Position numbers and translations under genes: made by a program. 11,370 nt of DNA, taken from the NCBI GenBank assembly GCA_023144675.1, contig JAGLFE010000341.1, forward strand, positions 1 to 11,370, read 5' to 3'. This document shows, one piece after another, positions 1 through 7,402 of the stretch. Position 1 is the stretch's first letter. Every line of letters begins with the position of its first letter. The stretch is from Thiomargarita sp. (GTDB lineage Bacteria; Pseudomonadota; Gammaproteobacteria; Beggiatoales; Beggiatoaceae). Below the pieces are notes generated by a model, which worked only from the letters and a program-made list of their open reading frames with translations, was not told the DNA's origin and did not search any database.

Positions 1-343
1 TTATAAAATATTCACATTCTAATGAAATGGCACATGCAATATGTAAAGCATCAAGAGACTTTAAGCCAATAGATACTAAATTATCCATTATTAACAGTAT
101 TTCTTTTGTTTCACTAACAAATGAATCTGCTAAATCTTTCCATTTTTGAATTTCAATTCTTCTTTCAACGAAAGGATTAACGCTATTTTCAAAATCAAGA
201 ATGTAAGACCAAGCCAACGAAATATGACCTAATTTAATTTCCTCTTGAATGTATAACTTTGCTTCTGTTTCAAGTTGAATTGTTAAAAATGATTGGTCAT
301 CGAATGGTCTGTTAAAACAACAATTATCAAGATATACTTTCAT
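1..343 (-). CDS. PIN-domain (VapC-like) protein, C-terminus beyond the left edge
   Basis: This is an open frame of 114 codons from an ATG at 343 to the window edge, with no stop. The protein begins MKVYLDNCCFNRPFDDQ, a very characteristic N-terminus of a PIN-domain family. Candidate metal-binding acids are D6 in the first strand, E52 in the LDFEN motif, and D98 in SLDALHIACA, the usual third acid of PIN nucleases. The fourth conserved acid would lie past the edge. PIN proteins are typically Mg-dependent ribonucleases and often toxins of type II toxin-antitoxin pairs. The start is fixed because the frame upstream meets a stop at 359-361 and has no other ATG. No clear ribosome binding site precedes it. 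No antitoxin gene fits in the 102 bp between it and narG, so a partner, if any, must lie off the left edge. The family call is firm; toxin activity is inferred. Confidence 0.85.
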   Translation of the reverse strand, partial: MKVYLDNCCFNRPFDDQSFLTIQLETEAKLYIQEEIKLGHISLAWSYILDFENSVNPFVERRIEIQKWKDLADSFVSETKEILLIMDNLVSIGLKSLDALHIACAISLECEYFI

Positions 344-371
344 TGTTTTTAAACATAATTATTTCTTATTT

Positions 372-420
372 ATTCACAATCCACAACTAAAAAATACCTA
401 CTAAATTGTGAACTGTGAAT
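372..420. repeat. Imperfect inverted repeat between narG and the PIN gene
   Basis: The arm ATTCACAATCCACAAC (372-387) and the arm ATTGTGAACTGTGAAT (405-420) are reverse complements at 13 of 16 positions, with a 17-base loop. No run of T follows on the minus strand, so it does not look like an intrinsic terminator for narG. It may be a remnant of a short dispersed palindrome or a protein-binding site. Confidence 0.5.
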
Positions 421-445
421 TACTAATATTGTGTAACGGATTAAC

Positions 446-3400
446 CTAAAACTCAGGCTTACCCTGAAGTTTCCGCACCATCACATGCGTATCACGATTT
501 ACCCCAGTTGGACCCCAATAATTCAAATGGAAGGTAAACTGCGCATAACCGCCCATCATCAATACTGGTTTCAACCGAGTTCGGGTCAAACTATTATGTC
601 CACCAGCTCGACGACCGCCTCTTAATGGAGATTTTGGAATTGAAATGGTTCTTTCAGGAGCATGATACCAAATACAAATCCCTGATGGAATCCGCGCACT
701 CACCACCGAACGCGTTACCACAACTCCATGATCGTTATACACTTCCACCCAATCATTATCCACAATACCGATAGTTTCCGCATCTTTAGGACTCATCCAA
801 AATGGCTCAATCCCACGAGACAAGGTCAACATCCGATGATTATCATAATAAGTTGAATGAATATGCCATTTACCATGTGGGGTCAAATAATTCAACATCA
901 CACTATTGGGTTCGCCTTGTTGGGTTTTGATGAAATCCCCATACAGCATCGGATCGGCTTTAGGCTTATAAGTTGGCAAATGCTCGCCAAAAGCAATATA
1001 ACCCTCATGGTCTAAGTAAAAATGCTGCCGCCCAGTCAAAGTCCTCCAAGGCACCAATCTCTCAATGCTGACAGTGAAGGGAGAATAAGCCCGCCCATCA
1101 GTCATAATTCCACTCCAGCAAGGACTGTTCAACAAACGGCGAGGTTGATGTTGCAAGTCTTCATAAGTTACTACCGCATCACGTTGCCCTGCGCCTAAAT
1201 CGACTAATGGCATTCCAACTTTTTTCTCATGGGAATGGAAAGCTTTATCAGCCGATTCACCATTGGTTTCAGGGGCAAAACGCAATACGATATTAATCGC
1301 ATCTACCACTTCATTTAAAGAAGGATATTTAGTACCGCCCCATTCTATTGTTGGATGACTTTTTAGAACTTTTTTGTAAATATCATCAATTTCCCACTCA
1401 ACACCATGCGCTCCAATCTTTTTAACTGGACCGAAAGAAGTAAACTTATTATATAAATTCTTATAATCTCGTATTACAATCTTCATCTTAGGCATGGTTT
1501 TGCCTGGTATTGGCTCGCATTCGCCCTTTGCCCAGTCCTTGATAGAAGGCTGTGCGATTTCGTCCTTTTTATCATGCTCCAATGGAGTACAAACAAAATC
1601 CTTCATTGGTTCTGGTAAATGAGTTTCGGCCAATTCACTGATTTTCTTAGCCACCGCTTTAAATATATTCCAATCAGAACGGGCTTCCCAATTCGGTGGA
1701 ACGGCTTCCGAAAGCGGATGAATAAAGGAGTGCATATCGGTAGTATTAATATCGGCTTTTTCGTACCAATGCGCTGTTGGCAACACAATATCAGAATAAA
1801 GTGCCGACGTATCCATGCGGAAATTGATGTCTACGACTAAATCCATCTTACCGCGTGGAATTTCTTCATGCCATTTGACCTCTTTGAGCATTTCTTTACT
1901 AACTTGCTCATCAGCGATTTTATTAGTATGAGTTCCCAAATAATGATCTAGGAAATACTCATGTCCTTTGCCACTTGCCATAATGGCATTTCCACGCCAA
2001 ATAAACCAAATTCGAGGCCAATTATTTTCGTGATCAGGGTCTTCAGAAGCAAAACACATCTCTTTCTTTTTCAGTTTATCAACCACGTAATCAACGGTTT
2101 CCGCTTCATTAGTGGCACCAGCTTGTTCCGCATCTTTAACCAAATCAAAATTACTGCGTTCAAATTGGGGATAGAACGGTAGCCAACCCATACGCACGGC
2201 ACGGGCATTATTATCGGCAGTATGACCATTGGTCCATTCATTATCGCCTTTCAAACTAGAATATTTAGCGAATTTACCTTCATAACGCCATTGATCAGAG
2301 TGCATATAATGCCAAGTTGGTGCATTTTGCATCCGAGCTGAAGCACCCCAATCGGCAGCACTGGAAACAGTTTTCCAAATTGAAATCGGTGCCAGTTTTT
2401 CCTGACCAACATAGTGAGCTAAACCACCACCGTTTTTACCCACACAGCTACAAAGCATTAGGGCAGTAATCGGACCACGATATATCAAGTTATTGTTATA
2501 CCAGTGGTTAATTCCAGCTCCAATGATAACTGTACATTTACCGCCAGTTTTTTCAGCCGTAGAGGCAAATTGATTGGCAAAATTAACTACAGTTTCTTGA
2601 CTAATGCCAGTGAATTTTTCTTGCCAAGCGGGTGTGTAAGGTTGATCGGCTTCATCATAACTCTTAGGATATTGACCGCCTAAACCACGATCCACTCCAA
2701 AATGAGCAATCAATAAATCAAAAACAGTGGTAACAGCAACTTTGCCTTCAGAAGTTTCAATATACTTAATAGGCACACCATGTTTTACATTGGCATTGTC
2801 ATTAGAGAAATCTTCAAAATTAACTTCAAAAATGTCGTCTTTATTGTCAATAAAAGAAAGTAGCGGATTAATATCGGAATTATCTAAACCATCTTTCAAT
2901 TCCAAATTCCATTGCCCTTTCTTTTCTTGCCAACGATGACCAACCGTACCTTTAGGCATTTTAACGCCTTGAGTTTGCTCATCGTACATCAAGAATTTCC
3001 ATTCGCCATTTTCTTCATCTTTATAGGCATCAACGGTATTAGCACGCAACAAACGTCCAGCATCATAACCATTTTTGCCTTCACTGACGACGACTAAAAA
3101 TGGAGAATCGGTATATTGTTTCATATACGCTTCAAATTCAGCCACTTGTTTATTAACATAATATTCTTTCAAGATAACGTGATTTACCGCCATCCAAAAT
3201 GCACCATCTTGTCCAGCGTGAACTGGAATCCACCAATCCGAATATTTAGCAACTTGACTAAAATCAGGTGAAAATACTACAAATTTAGAACCGTTATGAC
3301 GGGCTTCAGCAATAAAATGCACATCAGGAGTACGGGTCATATTTAAATTTGAACCCATTGAAACGATGAACTTAGAATTGAACCAATCAGCACTTTCGGC

Positions 3401-4063
3401 AGCATCGGTTTGTTCACCCCAAACTTCAGGTTCAGCAGGTGGTAAATCACTATACCAGTCGTAAAAACTGAGCATGTGTCCACCCAATAAAGACATAAAA
3501 CGCGAACCAGCGGCAAAACTCAATTGCGACATGGCTGGAATCGGTGAAAAACCCACGATTCTATCAGGTCCGTATTTCTTAATTGTCCGTACATTGGCAG
3601 CGGCAATAATTTCCAAAACTTCATGCCAATCAGAACGACGGAAACCGCCTTTACCCCGTGCTTGCTGATATTTGCTTCGACTTTCAGGATCGCTAACAAT
3701 AGAATCCCAAGCATCTACTGGATCATCATATTTTTTCCTTGCTGCCCGCCATAAATCAATTAATACTCCACGCACATAAGGATAACGTACCCGAATAGGG
3801 CTATAAACGTACCAAGATGCTGAAATTCCACGCTGACAACCACGTGGTTCATAAGGCGGTAAGCTTTTCTCTAACTTGGGATAATCTACATTTTGCATTT
3901 CCCAAGTAATTACTCCACATTTGACATAAACTTGCCAAGAGCAACTACCAGTACAATTGACCCCATGGGTGCTACGAACTACGCGGTCATGTTGCCAACG
4001 GCTACGATAAAAATGTTCCCAATGGCGAGTTTGCGGGTTTATAATATCTTGTATCCAACTCAT
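446..4063 (-). CDS. narG: Respiratory nitrate reductase / nitrite oxidoreductase alpha subunit (NarG/NxrA type)
   Basis: This 1205-residue protein is collinear with NarG over its whole length (E. coli NarG is about 1247). It is the catalytic subunit carrying bis-MGD molybdenum and one Fe-S cluster (FS0), reducing nitrate on the cytoplasmic side of the membrane in complex with NarH and NarI. Visible residues are the FS0 ligands H33, C37, C41 and C76 (STHGVNCTGSC and PRGCQRG) and the presumed Mo-ligating D206 in YDWYSDLPPA, matching E. coli D222. The N-terminus MSWIQDIINP lacks a twin-arginine signal, so a cytoplasmic orientation is expected. Several stretches (GSNLNMTRTPDVHF, KFVVFSPDFSQV) recall the NarG clade that includes Nitrobacter-type NxrA, so reaction direction cannot be assigned from sequence. 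The start is supported by GGGAGA at 4072-4077, eight bases upstream and inside the end of the cytochrome gene, which suggests translational coupling. Unusually, no narH follows. Confidence 0.96.
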   Translation of the reverse strand: MSWIQDIINPQTRHWEHFYRSRWQHDRVVRSTHGVNCTGSCSWQVYVKCGVITWEMQNVDYPKLEKSLPPYEPRGCQRGISASWYVYSPIRVRYPYVRGVLIDLWRAARKKYDDPVDAWDSIVSDPESRSKYQQARGKGGFRRSDWHEVLEIIAAANVRTIKKYGPDRIVGFSPIPAMSQLSFAAGSRFMSLLGGHMLSFYDWYSDLPPAEPEVWGEQTDAAESADWFNSKFIVSMGSNLNMTRTPDVHFIAEARHNGSKFVVFSPDFSQVAKYSDWWIPVHAGQDGAFWMAVNHVILKEYYVNKQVAEFEAYMKQYTDSPFLVVVSEGKNGYDAGRLLRANTVDAYKDEENGEWKFLMYDEQTQGVKMPKGTVGHRWQEKKGQWNLELKDGLDNSDINPLLSFIDNKDDIFEVNFEDFSNDNANVKHGVPIKYIETSEGKVAVTTVFDLLIAHFGVDRGLGGQYPKSYDEADQPYTPAWQEKFTGISQETVVNFANQFASTAEKTGGKCTVIIGAGINHWYNNNLIYRGPITALMLCSCVGKNGGGLAHYVGQEKLAPISIWKTVSSAADWGASARMQNAPTWHYMHSDQWRYEGKFAKYSSLKGDNEWTNGHTADNNARAVRMGWLPFYPQFERSNFDLVKDAEQAGATNEAETVDYVVDKLKKKEMCFASEDPDHENNWPRIWFIWRGNAIMASGKGHEYFLDHYLGTHTNKIADEQVSKEMLKEVKWHEEIPRGKMDLVVDINFRMDTSALYSDIVLPTAHWYEKADINTTDMHSFIHPLSEAVPPNWEARSDWNIFKAVAKKISELAETHLPEPMKDFVCTPLEHDKKDEIAQPSIKDWAKGECEPIPGKTMPKMKIVIRDYKNLYNKFTSFGPVKKIGAHGVEWEIDDIYKKVLKSHPTIEWGGTKYPSLNEVVDAINIVLRFAPETNGESADKAFHSHEKKVGMPLVDLGAGQRDAVVTYEDLQHQPRRLLNSPCWSGIMTDGRAYSPFTVSIERLVPWRTLTGRQHFYLDHEGYIAFGEHLPTYKPKADPMLYGDFIKTQQGEPNSVMLNYLTPHGKWHIHSTYYDNHRMLTLSRGIEPFWMSPKDAETIGIVDNDWVEVYNDHGVVVTRSVVSARIPSGICIWYHAPERTISIPKSPLRGGRRAGGHNSLTRTRLKPVLMMGGYAQFTFHLNYWGPTGVNRDTHVMVRKLQGKPEF

Positions 4064-4068
4064 TTATT

Positions 4069-5034
4069 TTATCTCCCAACTAGGGGTTTACGTACCCCAG
4101 TTAATCGGTTTCTCCATATAAAATGCATAAGAATATAACTGGCTATAAATCCAAGTACGCCAATTCCAATTCCTATTACAATAAAAACAATATTTACAGG
4201 TCGTTCTGGTAATTTATCTGTTTTTGCAAAAAATGCGGTTAAATGTTCTGCTTCAACATCTGATACGGGTTTTTTAGAAAATACGCCTTGCATGGTAGGA
4301 AAAGGCGTACTCGTTAAAACAGAATTCAATCCAATTTCACCACCATAGCGTGAAAATACTTTGGTTAAATCAGGTCCCAAAGTACCACCACCTAAGCCTT
4401 TTATAGCTGTATTCCGATGACAAGCAATACAAGCTGGACTTCCTTTAGAAAAAGTTTGTTGTCCAGTAAATAATTTCTTTCCAATTACAGCGTTACCAAA
4501 AAGCTCTGAATTATCAGTAAGCAATGTATTTTCAGTTATATTGGGATTTATATTAATAGCCGCAGTATTATCAGTATTATTTGTCCCAGATGTTTTTGAA
4601 TTGATAAATTCATCGGTTATTTTTATAACTTTTGGAGGCATTTCCAGTTTATTACTTTCGGCTTTTATATAAGCAAGAATATCTTCTGCTTGTGTTTTAG
4701 AAAGTCCAAAACTAGGCATAGGTATATTATTATATTCTGCCAATAGTTGTTTAACCAAAGGATCACCTTCTGCAACCATTTTATTCGGTTCTCTTATCCA
4801 CCGAACTAGCCAAGCAGTTTCTCTAAGCTCAGTAACACCTTTTAAATCAGGTCCAACTAAACGACCTTTGCCAATAGTATGACAGGAAACACAAAAAGAT
4901 TGATAGATTGTTTTTCCTGCTTCAGATGATTGTGCTAGTGGCATATAAAAAAGCCAAATAAATGATAAGAAAATAGATAGAAATATATATGTCCATCTAG
5001 GAATTTTATAATGAAAATAAAAATTACTTGTCAT
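4069..5034 (-). CDS. Membrane-anchored diheme cytochrome c, co-transcribed with narG
   Basis: The protein has 321 residues. A hydrophobic N-terminal segment (about 13-33) acts as signal or anchor. The first class I cytochrome c domain has the heme site C48-V-S-C51-H52 and a probable axial Met at M106 (NIPMPSFG). An Asn/Thr-rich linker (about 148-176) leads to a second domain with C202-I-A-C205-H206 and a probable axial Met at M248 (TPFPTMQG). A C-terminal transmembrane helix (about 281-305) is followed by a basic tail. The hemes should face the periplasm and exchange electrons with the membrane subunit of the Nar/Nxr complex or a quinol/cytochrome pool. Thermus nar operons carry a diheme NarC ahead of narG, and Nitrobacter-type nxr clusters also have a cytochrome c gene ahead of nxrA, so the context fits either. 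The start has GGAGAC at 5043-5048, eight bases upstream. The stop lies 5 bp from the narG start. No gene symbol is assigned because NarC orthology was not tested. Confidence 0.93.
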   Translation of the reverse strand: MTSNFYFHYKIPRWTYIFLSIFLSFIWLFYMPLAQSSEAGKTIYQSFCVSCHTIGKGRLVGPDLKGVTELRETAWLVRWIREPNKMVAEGDPLVKQLLAEYNNIPMPSFGLSKTQAEDILAYIKAESNKLEMPPKVIKITDEFINSKTSGTNNTDNTAAININPNITENTLLTDNSELFGNAVIGKKLFTGQQTFSKGSPACIACHRNTAIKGLGGGTLGPDLTKVFSRYGGEIGLNSVLTSTPFPTMQGVFSKKPVSDVEAEHLTAFFAKTDKLPERPVNIVFIVIGIGIGVLGFIASYILMHFIWRNRLTGVRKPLVGR

Positions 5035-5422
5035 AAAATATTGTCTCCAGCATTTAAATTAAAATAAAAGTAACTATCTACCAACTAAATTTAACAAAAA
5101 AATAGAAGTTATTCAGGGTAGATACACAGGTCAGTCCCTACAAAACAATTAAAATTGTAGGGGTAAACCCCATGTGTTTACCCTATTTAACTAACAGATG
5201 ATTTTTTTATAGCATCGTCATAAATAAAAATAAACAAAGCTGTTATTATAAGTCTATTTTTTGTGTTTTTTAATATTTTTTGTGAAAATATAAAATATTT
5301 TTATTTTTTTTATTATTAAATAGCTTTTTAGATAACCTAAAATAGAAGATAATAAAATATAGAGTTAAAATTTTATTATCAACATATTTATTATTAATGA
5401 ATAATAATATCAAATAAAGTTA
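5035..5422. other. Intergenic region upstream of the cytochrome c-narG operon
   Basis: These 388 very AT-rich bases contain no credible coding frame. The part next to the cytochrome gene (5035-5099) must hold its leader and probably its minus-strand promoter, but I see no convincing -35/-10 pair and no FNR-type TTGAT-N4-ATCAA site. The palindromic repeat copy 1 occupies 5100-5191. The remainder (5192-5422) is mostly A and T homopolymer runs without a recognisable signal. Confidence 0.6.
5100..5191. repeat. Palindromic dispersed element, copy 1
   Basis: This copy aligns with 6325-6410 in the same orientation over nearly its whole length, with shared blocks such as GTTATTCAGGG, CTACAAAACAATTAAAATTG, and GTGTTTACCCTATTTAAC. 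It contains two adjoining hairpins: CCCTACAA (5136-5143) with TTGTAGGG (5155-5162), and GGGTAAAC (5161-5168) with GTTTACCC (5176-5183). They share two G residues, so both stems cannot be complete at once. The 5' end (GGGTAGATACACAGG and following) looks like a worn third hairpin. The layout recalls GC-richer repeats of the GTAGGGGCGAAC...GTTCGCCC kind seen in several filamentous bacteria; that comparison is from memory. Confidence 0.85.
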
Positions 5423-6033
5423 TTATTGAATACTTTCACAAATATTAGTTCTAATACCTATATTTTCACAGTATTTCATCAGTTCTTCAGCATTATCACA
5501 AGTTTTACTCTTATTATTAATAATAATAAGCCATTTTTGCATTTCATAAGCATTCTGGTTAGATAAATCACCATAAATCAAGTTAAGAACTAATTTTCTA
5601 GCTTTTTTCCATTCTTTTAGGTTGGCTTGTTTTTCACATTTATTGTTGATCAACATAGGCAATAATTTGACTTTTTAAACTGGTATTAGTACCAATATTG
5701 GTTTGCGAAAGACATTTATCAGCAATTCGTTCAGCTAGTTTATGACCTTCTACTGATAGATTGTTCAATTGCAGGTGAATAGGTACTCATTGAAGGCGGA
5801 TTCAACATATAACCAAGCTTACTTATTAATTTGCACCAAATTGGAGTAATATTAGATTGTGCGAGTAATTTCGCTTCATCAAGACTTAATATACTGGGAA
5901 ATTAGGTAACAGGTAAACAAATATCAATAGTTTTGTTGACCGATTGGAGAAGTTCTTTATTATTCGCAGTTATTGTTTGCACTAAACAAACAAAGCTAAC
6001 AACGAAAATACTAATAATGTGATTTTTTTTCAT
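5423..6033 (-). pseudogene. Broken gene for a small exported Cys-containing protein
   Basis: Reading the minus strand, a well-placed ribosome site (AAAAGGT, 6041-6047) precedes an ATG at 6031-6033. The product starts with a clear signal peptide (MKKNHIISIFVVSFVCLVQT, cleavage near TA-NN). The frame stops at codon 44 (TAA at 5902-5904), but the same frame continues sensibly (SILSLDEAKLLAQSNITPIW). Near 5765-5785 the coding sense moves to another frame (NLSVEGHKLAERIADKCLSQ), and near 5650-5660 it moves again (NKCEKQANLKEWKKARKLVL) to run to a stop at 5423-5425 after CESIQ. One in-frame stop and two frameshifts therefore interrupt a product of about 200 residues. Only the last piece is a free-standing open frame, and it would need a TTG start. 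I do not recognise the family. Several Cys residues and the signal peptide suggest a periplasmic or secreted protein. Sequencing errors are a less likely alternative given three lesions. Confidence 0.7.
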
Positions 6034-6106
6034 ATTATTTACCTTTTTATTAAAAATAAATAAATTTATACAATTATCAATTAGCGTATAAAATTACAAT
6101 TAGAAA

Positions 6107-6131
6107 TAGCACAATTTTGGTAAAATTGCTA
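6107..6131. repeat. Small hairpin upstream of the pseudogene
   Basis: TAGCA (6107-6111) pairs with TGCTA (6127-6131), and ATTTT with AAAAT, leaving a two-base CA bulge and a GGT loop. Its position about 75 bp upstream of the minus-strand start at 6033 would suit a regulatory site, but AT-rich DNA makes such palindromes common by chance. Confidence 0.3.
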
Positions 6132-6324
6132 TATTAATCACCTTGTTTTATAGGGTAATTAAAATAAAAAAATAATTAAATTATTAAATTATTGAACATT
6201 TTTATAAAAATTATTATTAATAAATAAAAATAACTTTATAAATCATATAATTATAAATTTAATAGTTTTATTAATTGCTAAAATACTTTCTTAATTGATT
6301 TTTATAAAGTAAATTTAAAATAAT

Positions 6325-6410
6325 AAATAGGAGTTATTCAGGGCAGACATACAATGCCTACAAAACAATTAAAATTGTAGGAGTAAATCTATGTGTTTAC
6401 CCTATTTAAC
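6325..6410. repeat. Palindromic dispersed element, copy 2
   Basis: This is the second copy of the element at 5100-5191, in the same orientation and with the same end sequences (AAATAG at the left, CCCTATTTAAC at the right). The central stem CCTACAA/TTGTAGG is intact. The right stem is weakened to GTAAAT/GTTTAC with one G-T pair. The left part has lost several bases relative to copy 1, giving GGGCAGACATACAATGCC. The two copies bracket about 1.1 kb containing the broken exported-protein gene. Confidence 0.85.
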
Positions 6411-6560
6411 ATAATAAGGTGAGAAATTACAAATAATCGTTTGCATTTTTAATTATTTTTAAATAAGTTTGTTATACTAAAAATAATAATCAACTATTTG
6501 TTTGATAAAATATTTGATTTTATTAAATAACTTAATTTTAAAAAAGGAAACTATTTGTAT

Positions 6561-7295
6561 ATGAAAAAATATTTATTACCTACTTTAATATCAATAGCTG
6601 TGAGTAGTAGCTATGTATTAGCAACAGATGAGGCAGTAGTAGAAACATCAATTGATTTATCTCCTCCAGTTGTTGAAGAAGTTGCAGAAGTTCCAATTGG
6701 ACCACCTGCTATGCCAAAATTACAAGAATCTGAATTGTATAAATCTTTCCAAGAAATGCGGGAAAAACAAAAAACTTTCCAAAAGAAAATGAAAGATGTT
6801 AGACAAAAAATGCGTGAAACTCACGATTTAGACGAAAGACGTAAATTACAGAAAGAAATGCGTAGTATTCATGAAGAAATGTCTGAATCCATGAGACCAA
6901 ATGATATGCTAACACCTCCTAAAATGCCACCTATGCCTTCTCGTGATATGAGATGGGATAATGCACCTAGATATTATGGTGGTCCAGGCAATATGAGTCC
7001 AAATAGCACTCCTCCTAATTATTATGGTAATCAAGGCAATATGGCTCCAAATAGTATTCCTCCTAATTATTATGGTAATCAAGGCAATATGAGTCCAAAT
7101 AGTACTCCTCCTAATTATTATGGTAATCAAGGCAATATGGCTCCATCTCCTTATGGTAAATGGAATAAAAATATGCGTCCCCAATGTCATAAAAATCGTT
7201 CTAGTATGCAAAAACATCGCGCTGATATGGAAAAACGGATAGAAAATATCGAAAAACTGCTTCAAGAATTGGTTGATTCAAATAAGAAAGATTAA
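6561..7295 (+). CDS. Exported Met/Pro/Asn-rich protein with coiled coils and a 16-residue repeat
   Basis: The protein has 244 residues and no recognised family. A signal peptide (residues 1-21, cleavage likely VLA-TD) is followed by an acidic/Pro segment (22-54). A charged, Met-containing helical region likely to form a coiled coil (about 55-110) leads to a Met/Pro stretch (112-130). Then come three and a half copies of a unit close to YYGNQGNMSPNSTPPN (138-197), a short linker with one Cys (C209), and a final helical region (about 213-238). The first helical part loosely recalls periplasmic Spy/CpxP-like helical proteins, but I see no LTxxQ motif and do not assign that family. I chose ATG at 6561 over a TTG at 6555 because it begins the typical MKKYLLP signal. 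AAGGA (6544-6548) is 12 bases from the ATG and 6 from the TTG, so the TTG start is possible. A terminator hairpin follows the gene. Confidence 0.8.
   Translation: MKKYLLPTLISIAVSSSYVLATDEAVVETSIDLSPPVVEEVAEVPIGPPAMPKLQESELYKSFQEMREKQKTFQKKMKDVRQKMRETHDLDERRKLQKEMRSIHEEMSESMRPNDMLTPPKMPPMPSRDMRWDNAPRYYGGPGNMSPNSTPPNYYGNQGNMAPNSIPPNYYGNQGNMSPNSTPPNYYGNQGNMAPSPYGKWNKNMRPQCHKNRSSMQKHRADMEKRIENIEKLLQELVDSNKKD
6972..7151 (+). repeat. In-frame 48-bp tandem repeat inside the exported protein gene
   Basis: Units begin at 6972, 7020, 7068 and 7116; the last is partial. At the protein level units 1 and 3 read NMSPNSTPPN, while units 2 and 4 have NMAP. This alternation suggests that a 96-bp pair was duplicated as a block. 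The DNA copies are nearly identical, so the array is probably recent and prone to length change. Confidence 0.9.
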
Positions 7296-7323
7296 TAACT
7301 TTTAAGTTATTGCTGTAATTATC

Positions 7324-7362
7324 ATAAAGGGGGCATTTTTCATGTCTCCTTTTATAGTTTTT
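7324..7362 (+). terminator. Rho-independent terminator after the repeat-protein gene
   Basis: ATAAAGGGGG (7324-7333) pairs with CTCCTTTTAT (7346-7355) in a 10-bp stem with two G-T pairs and a 12-base loop. It is followed by AGTTTTTAT. It lies 29 bp after the stop codon and ends about 40 bp before the next gene, so that gene probably has its own promoter or depends on read-through. Confidence 0.65.
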
Positions 7363-7402
7363 ATCAACTAAAAAATTTTCCTTATTAATTGAGATTATAA
7401 AA

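Larger units (their letters stand above)
6034..6560. other. AT-rich intergenic region between divergent exported-protein genes
   Basis: These 527 bases between the minus-strand pseudogene and the plus-strand repeat protein contain no credible gene. They hold a small hairpin at 6107-6131, the second palindromic element at 6325-6410, and the leader of the downstream gene. A possible -10 box TATACT lies at 6473-6478, but no good -35 box sits 16-18 bases upstream, so the promoter call is weak. A ribosome site AAGGA lies at 6544-6548. Confidence 0.55.

Noticed and set aside
1603..3714. Several open frames of 60-80 codons on both strands inside narG, such as 1619-1840, 1961-2182 and 3520-3714.
   Set aside because: They overlap a full-length conserved narG, have no ribosome sites or recognisable products, and look like shadow frames.
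5423..5662. A free-standing 79-codon gene on the minus strand.
   Set aside because: It needs a TTG start, and the sequence upstream gives a signal peptide and family-like sense in other frames; it is the 3' piece of the broken gene 5423-6033.
6555..6560. TTG start for the repeat protein, six bases after AAGGA.
   Set aside because: ATG at 6561 begins a canonical MKK signal peptide; the spacing favours TTG slightly, so this is a preference rather than proof.
6909..7265. A 118-codon minus-strand frame opposite the repeat protein.
   Set aside because: It is open only because the 48-bp repeat is a multiple of three and lacks stops on the other strand; the product is a low-complexity Ile/Arg/Thr repeat without a start signal.
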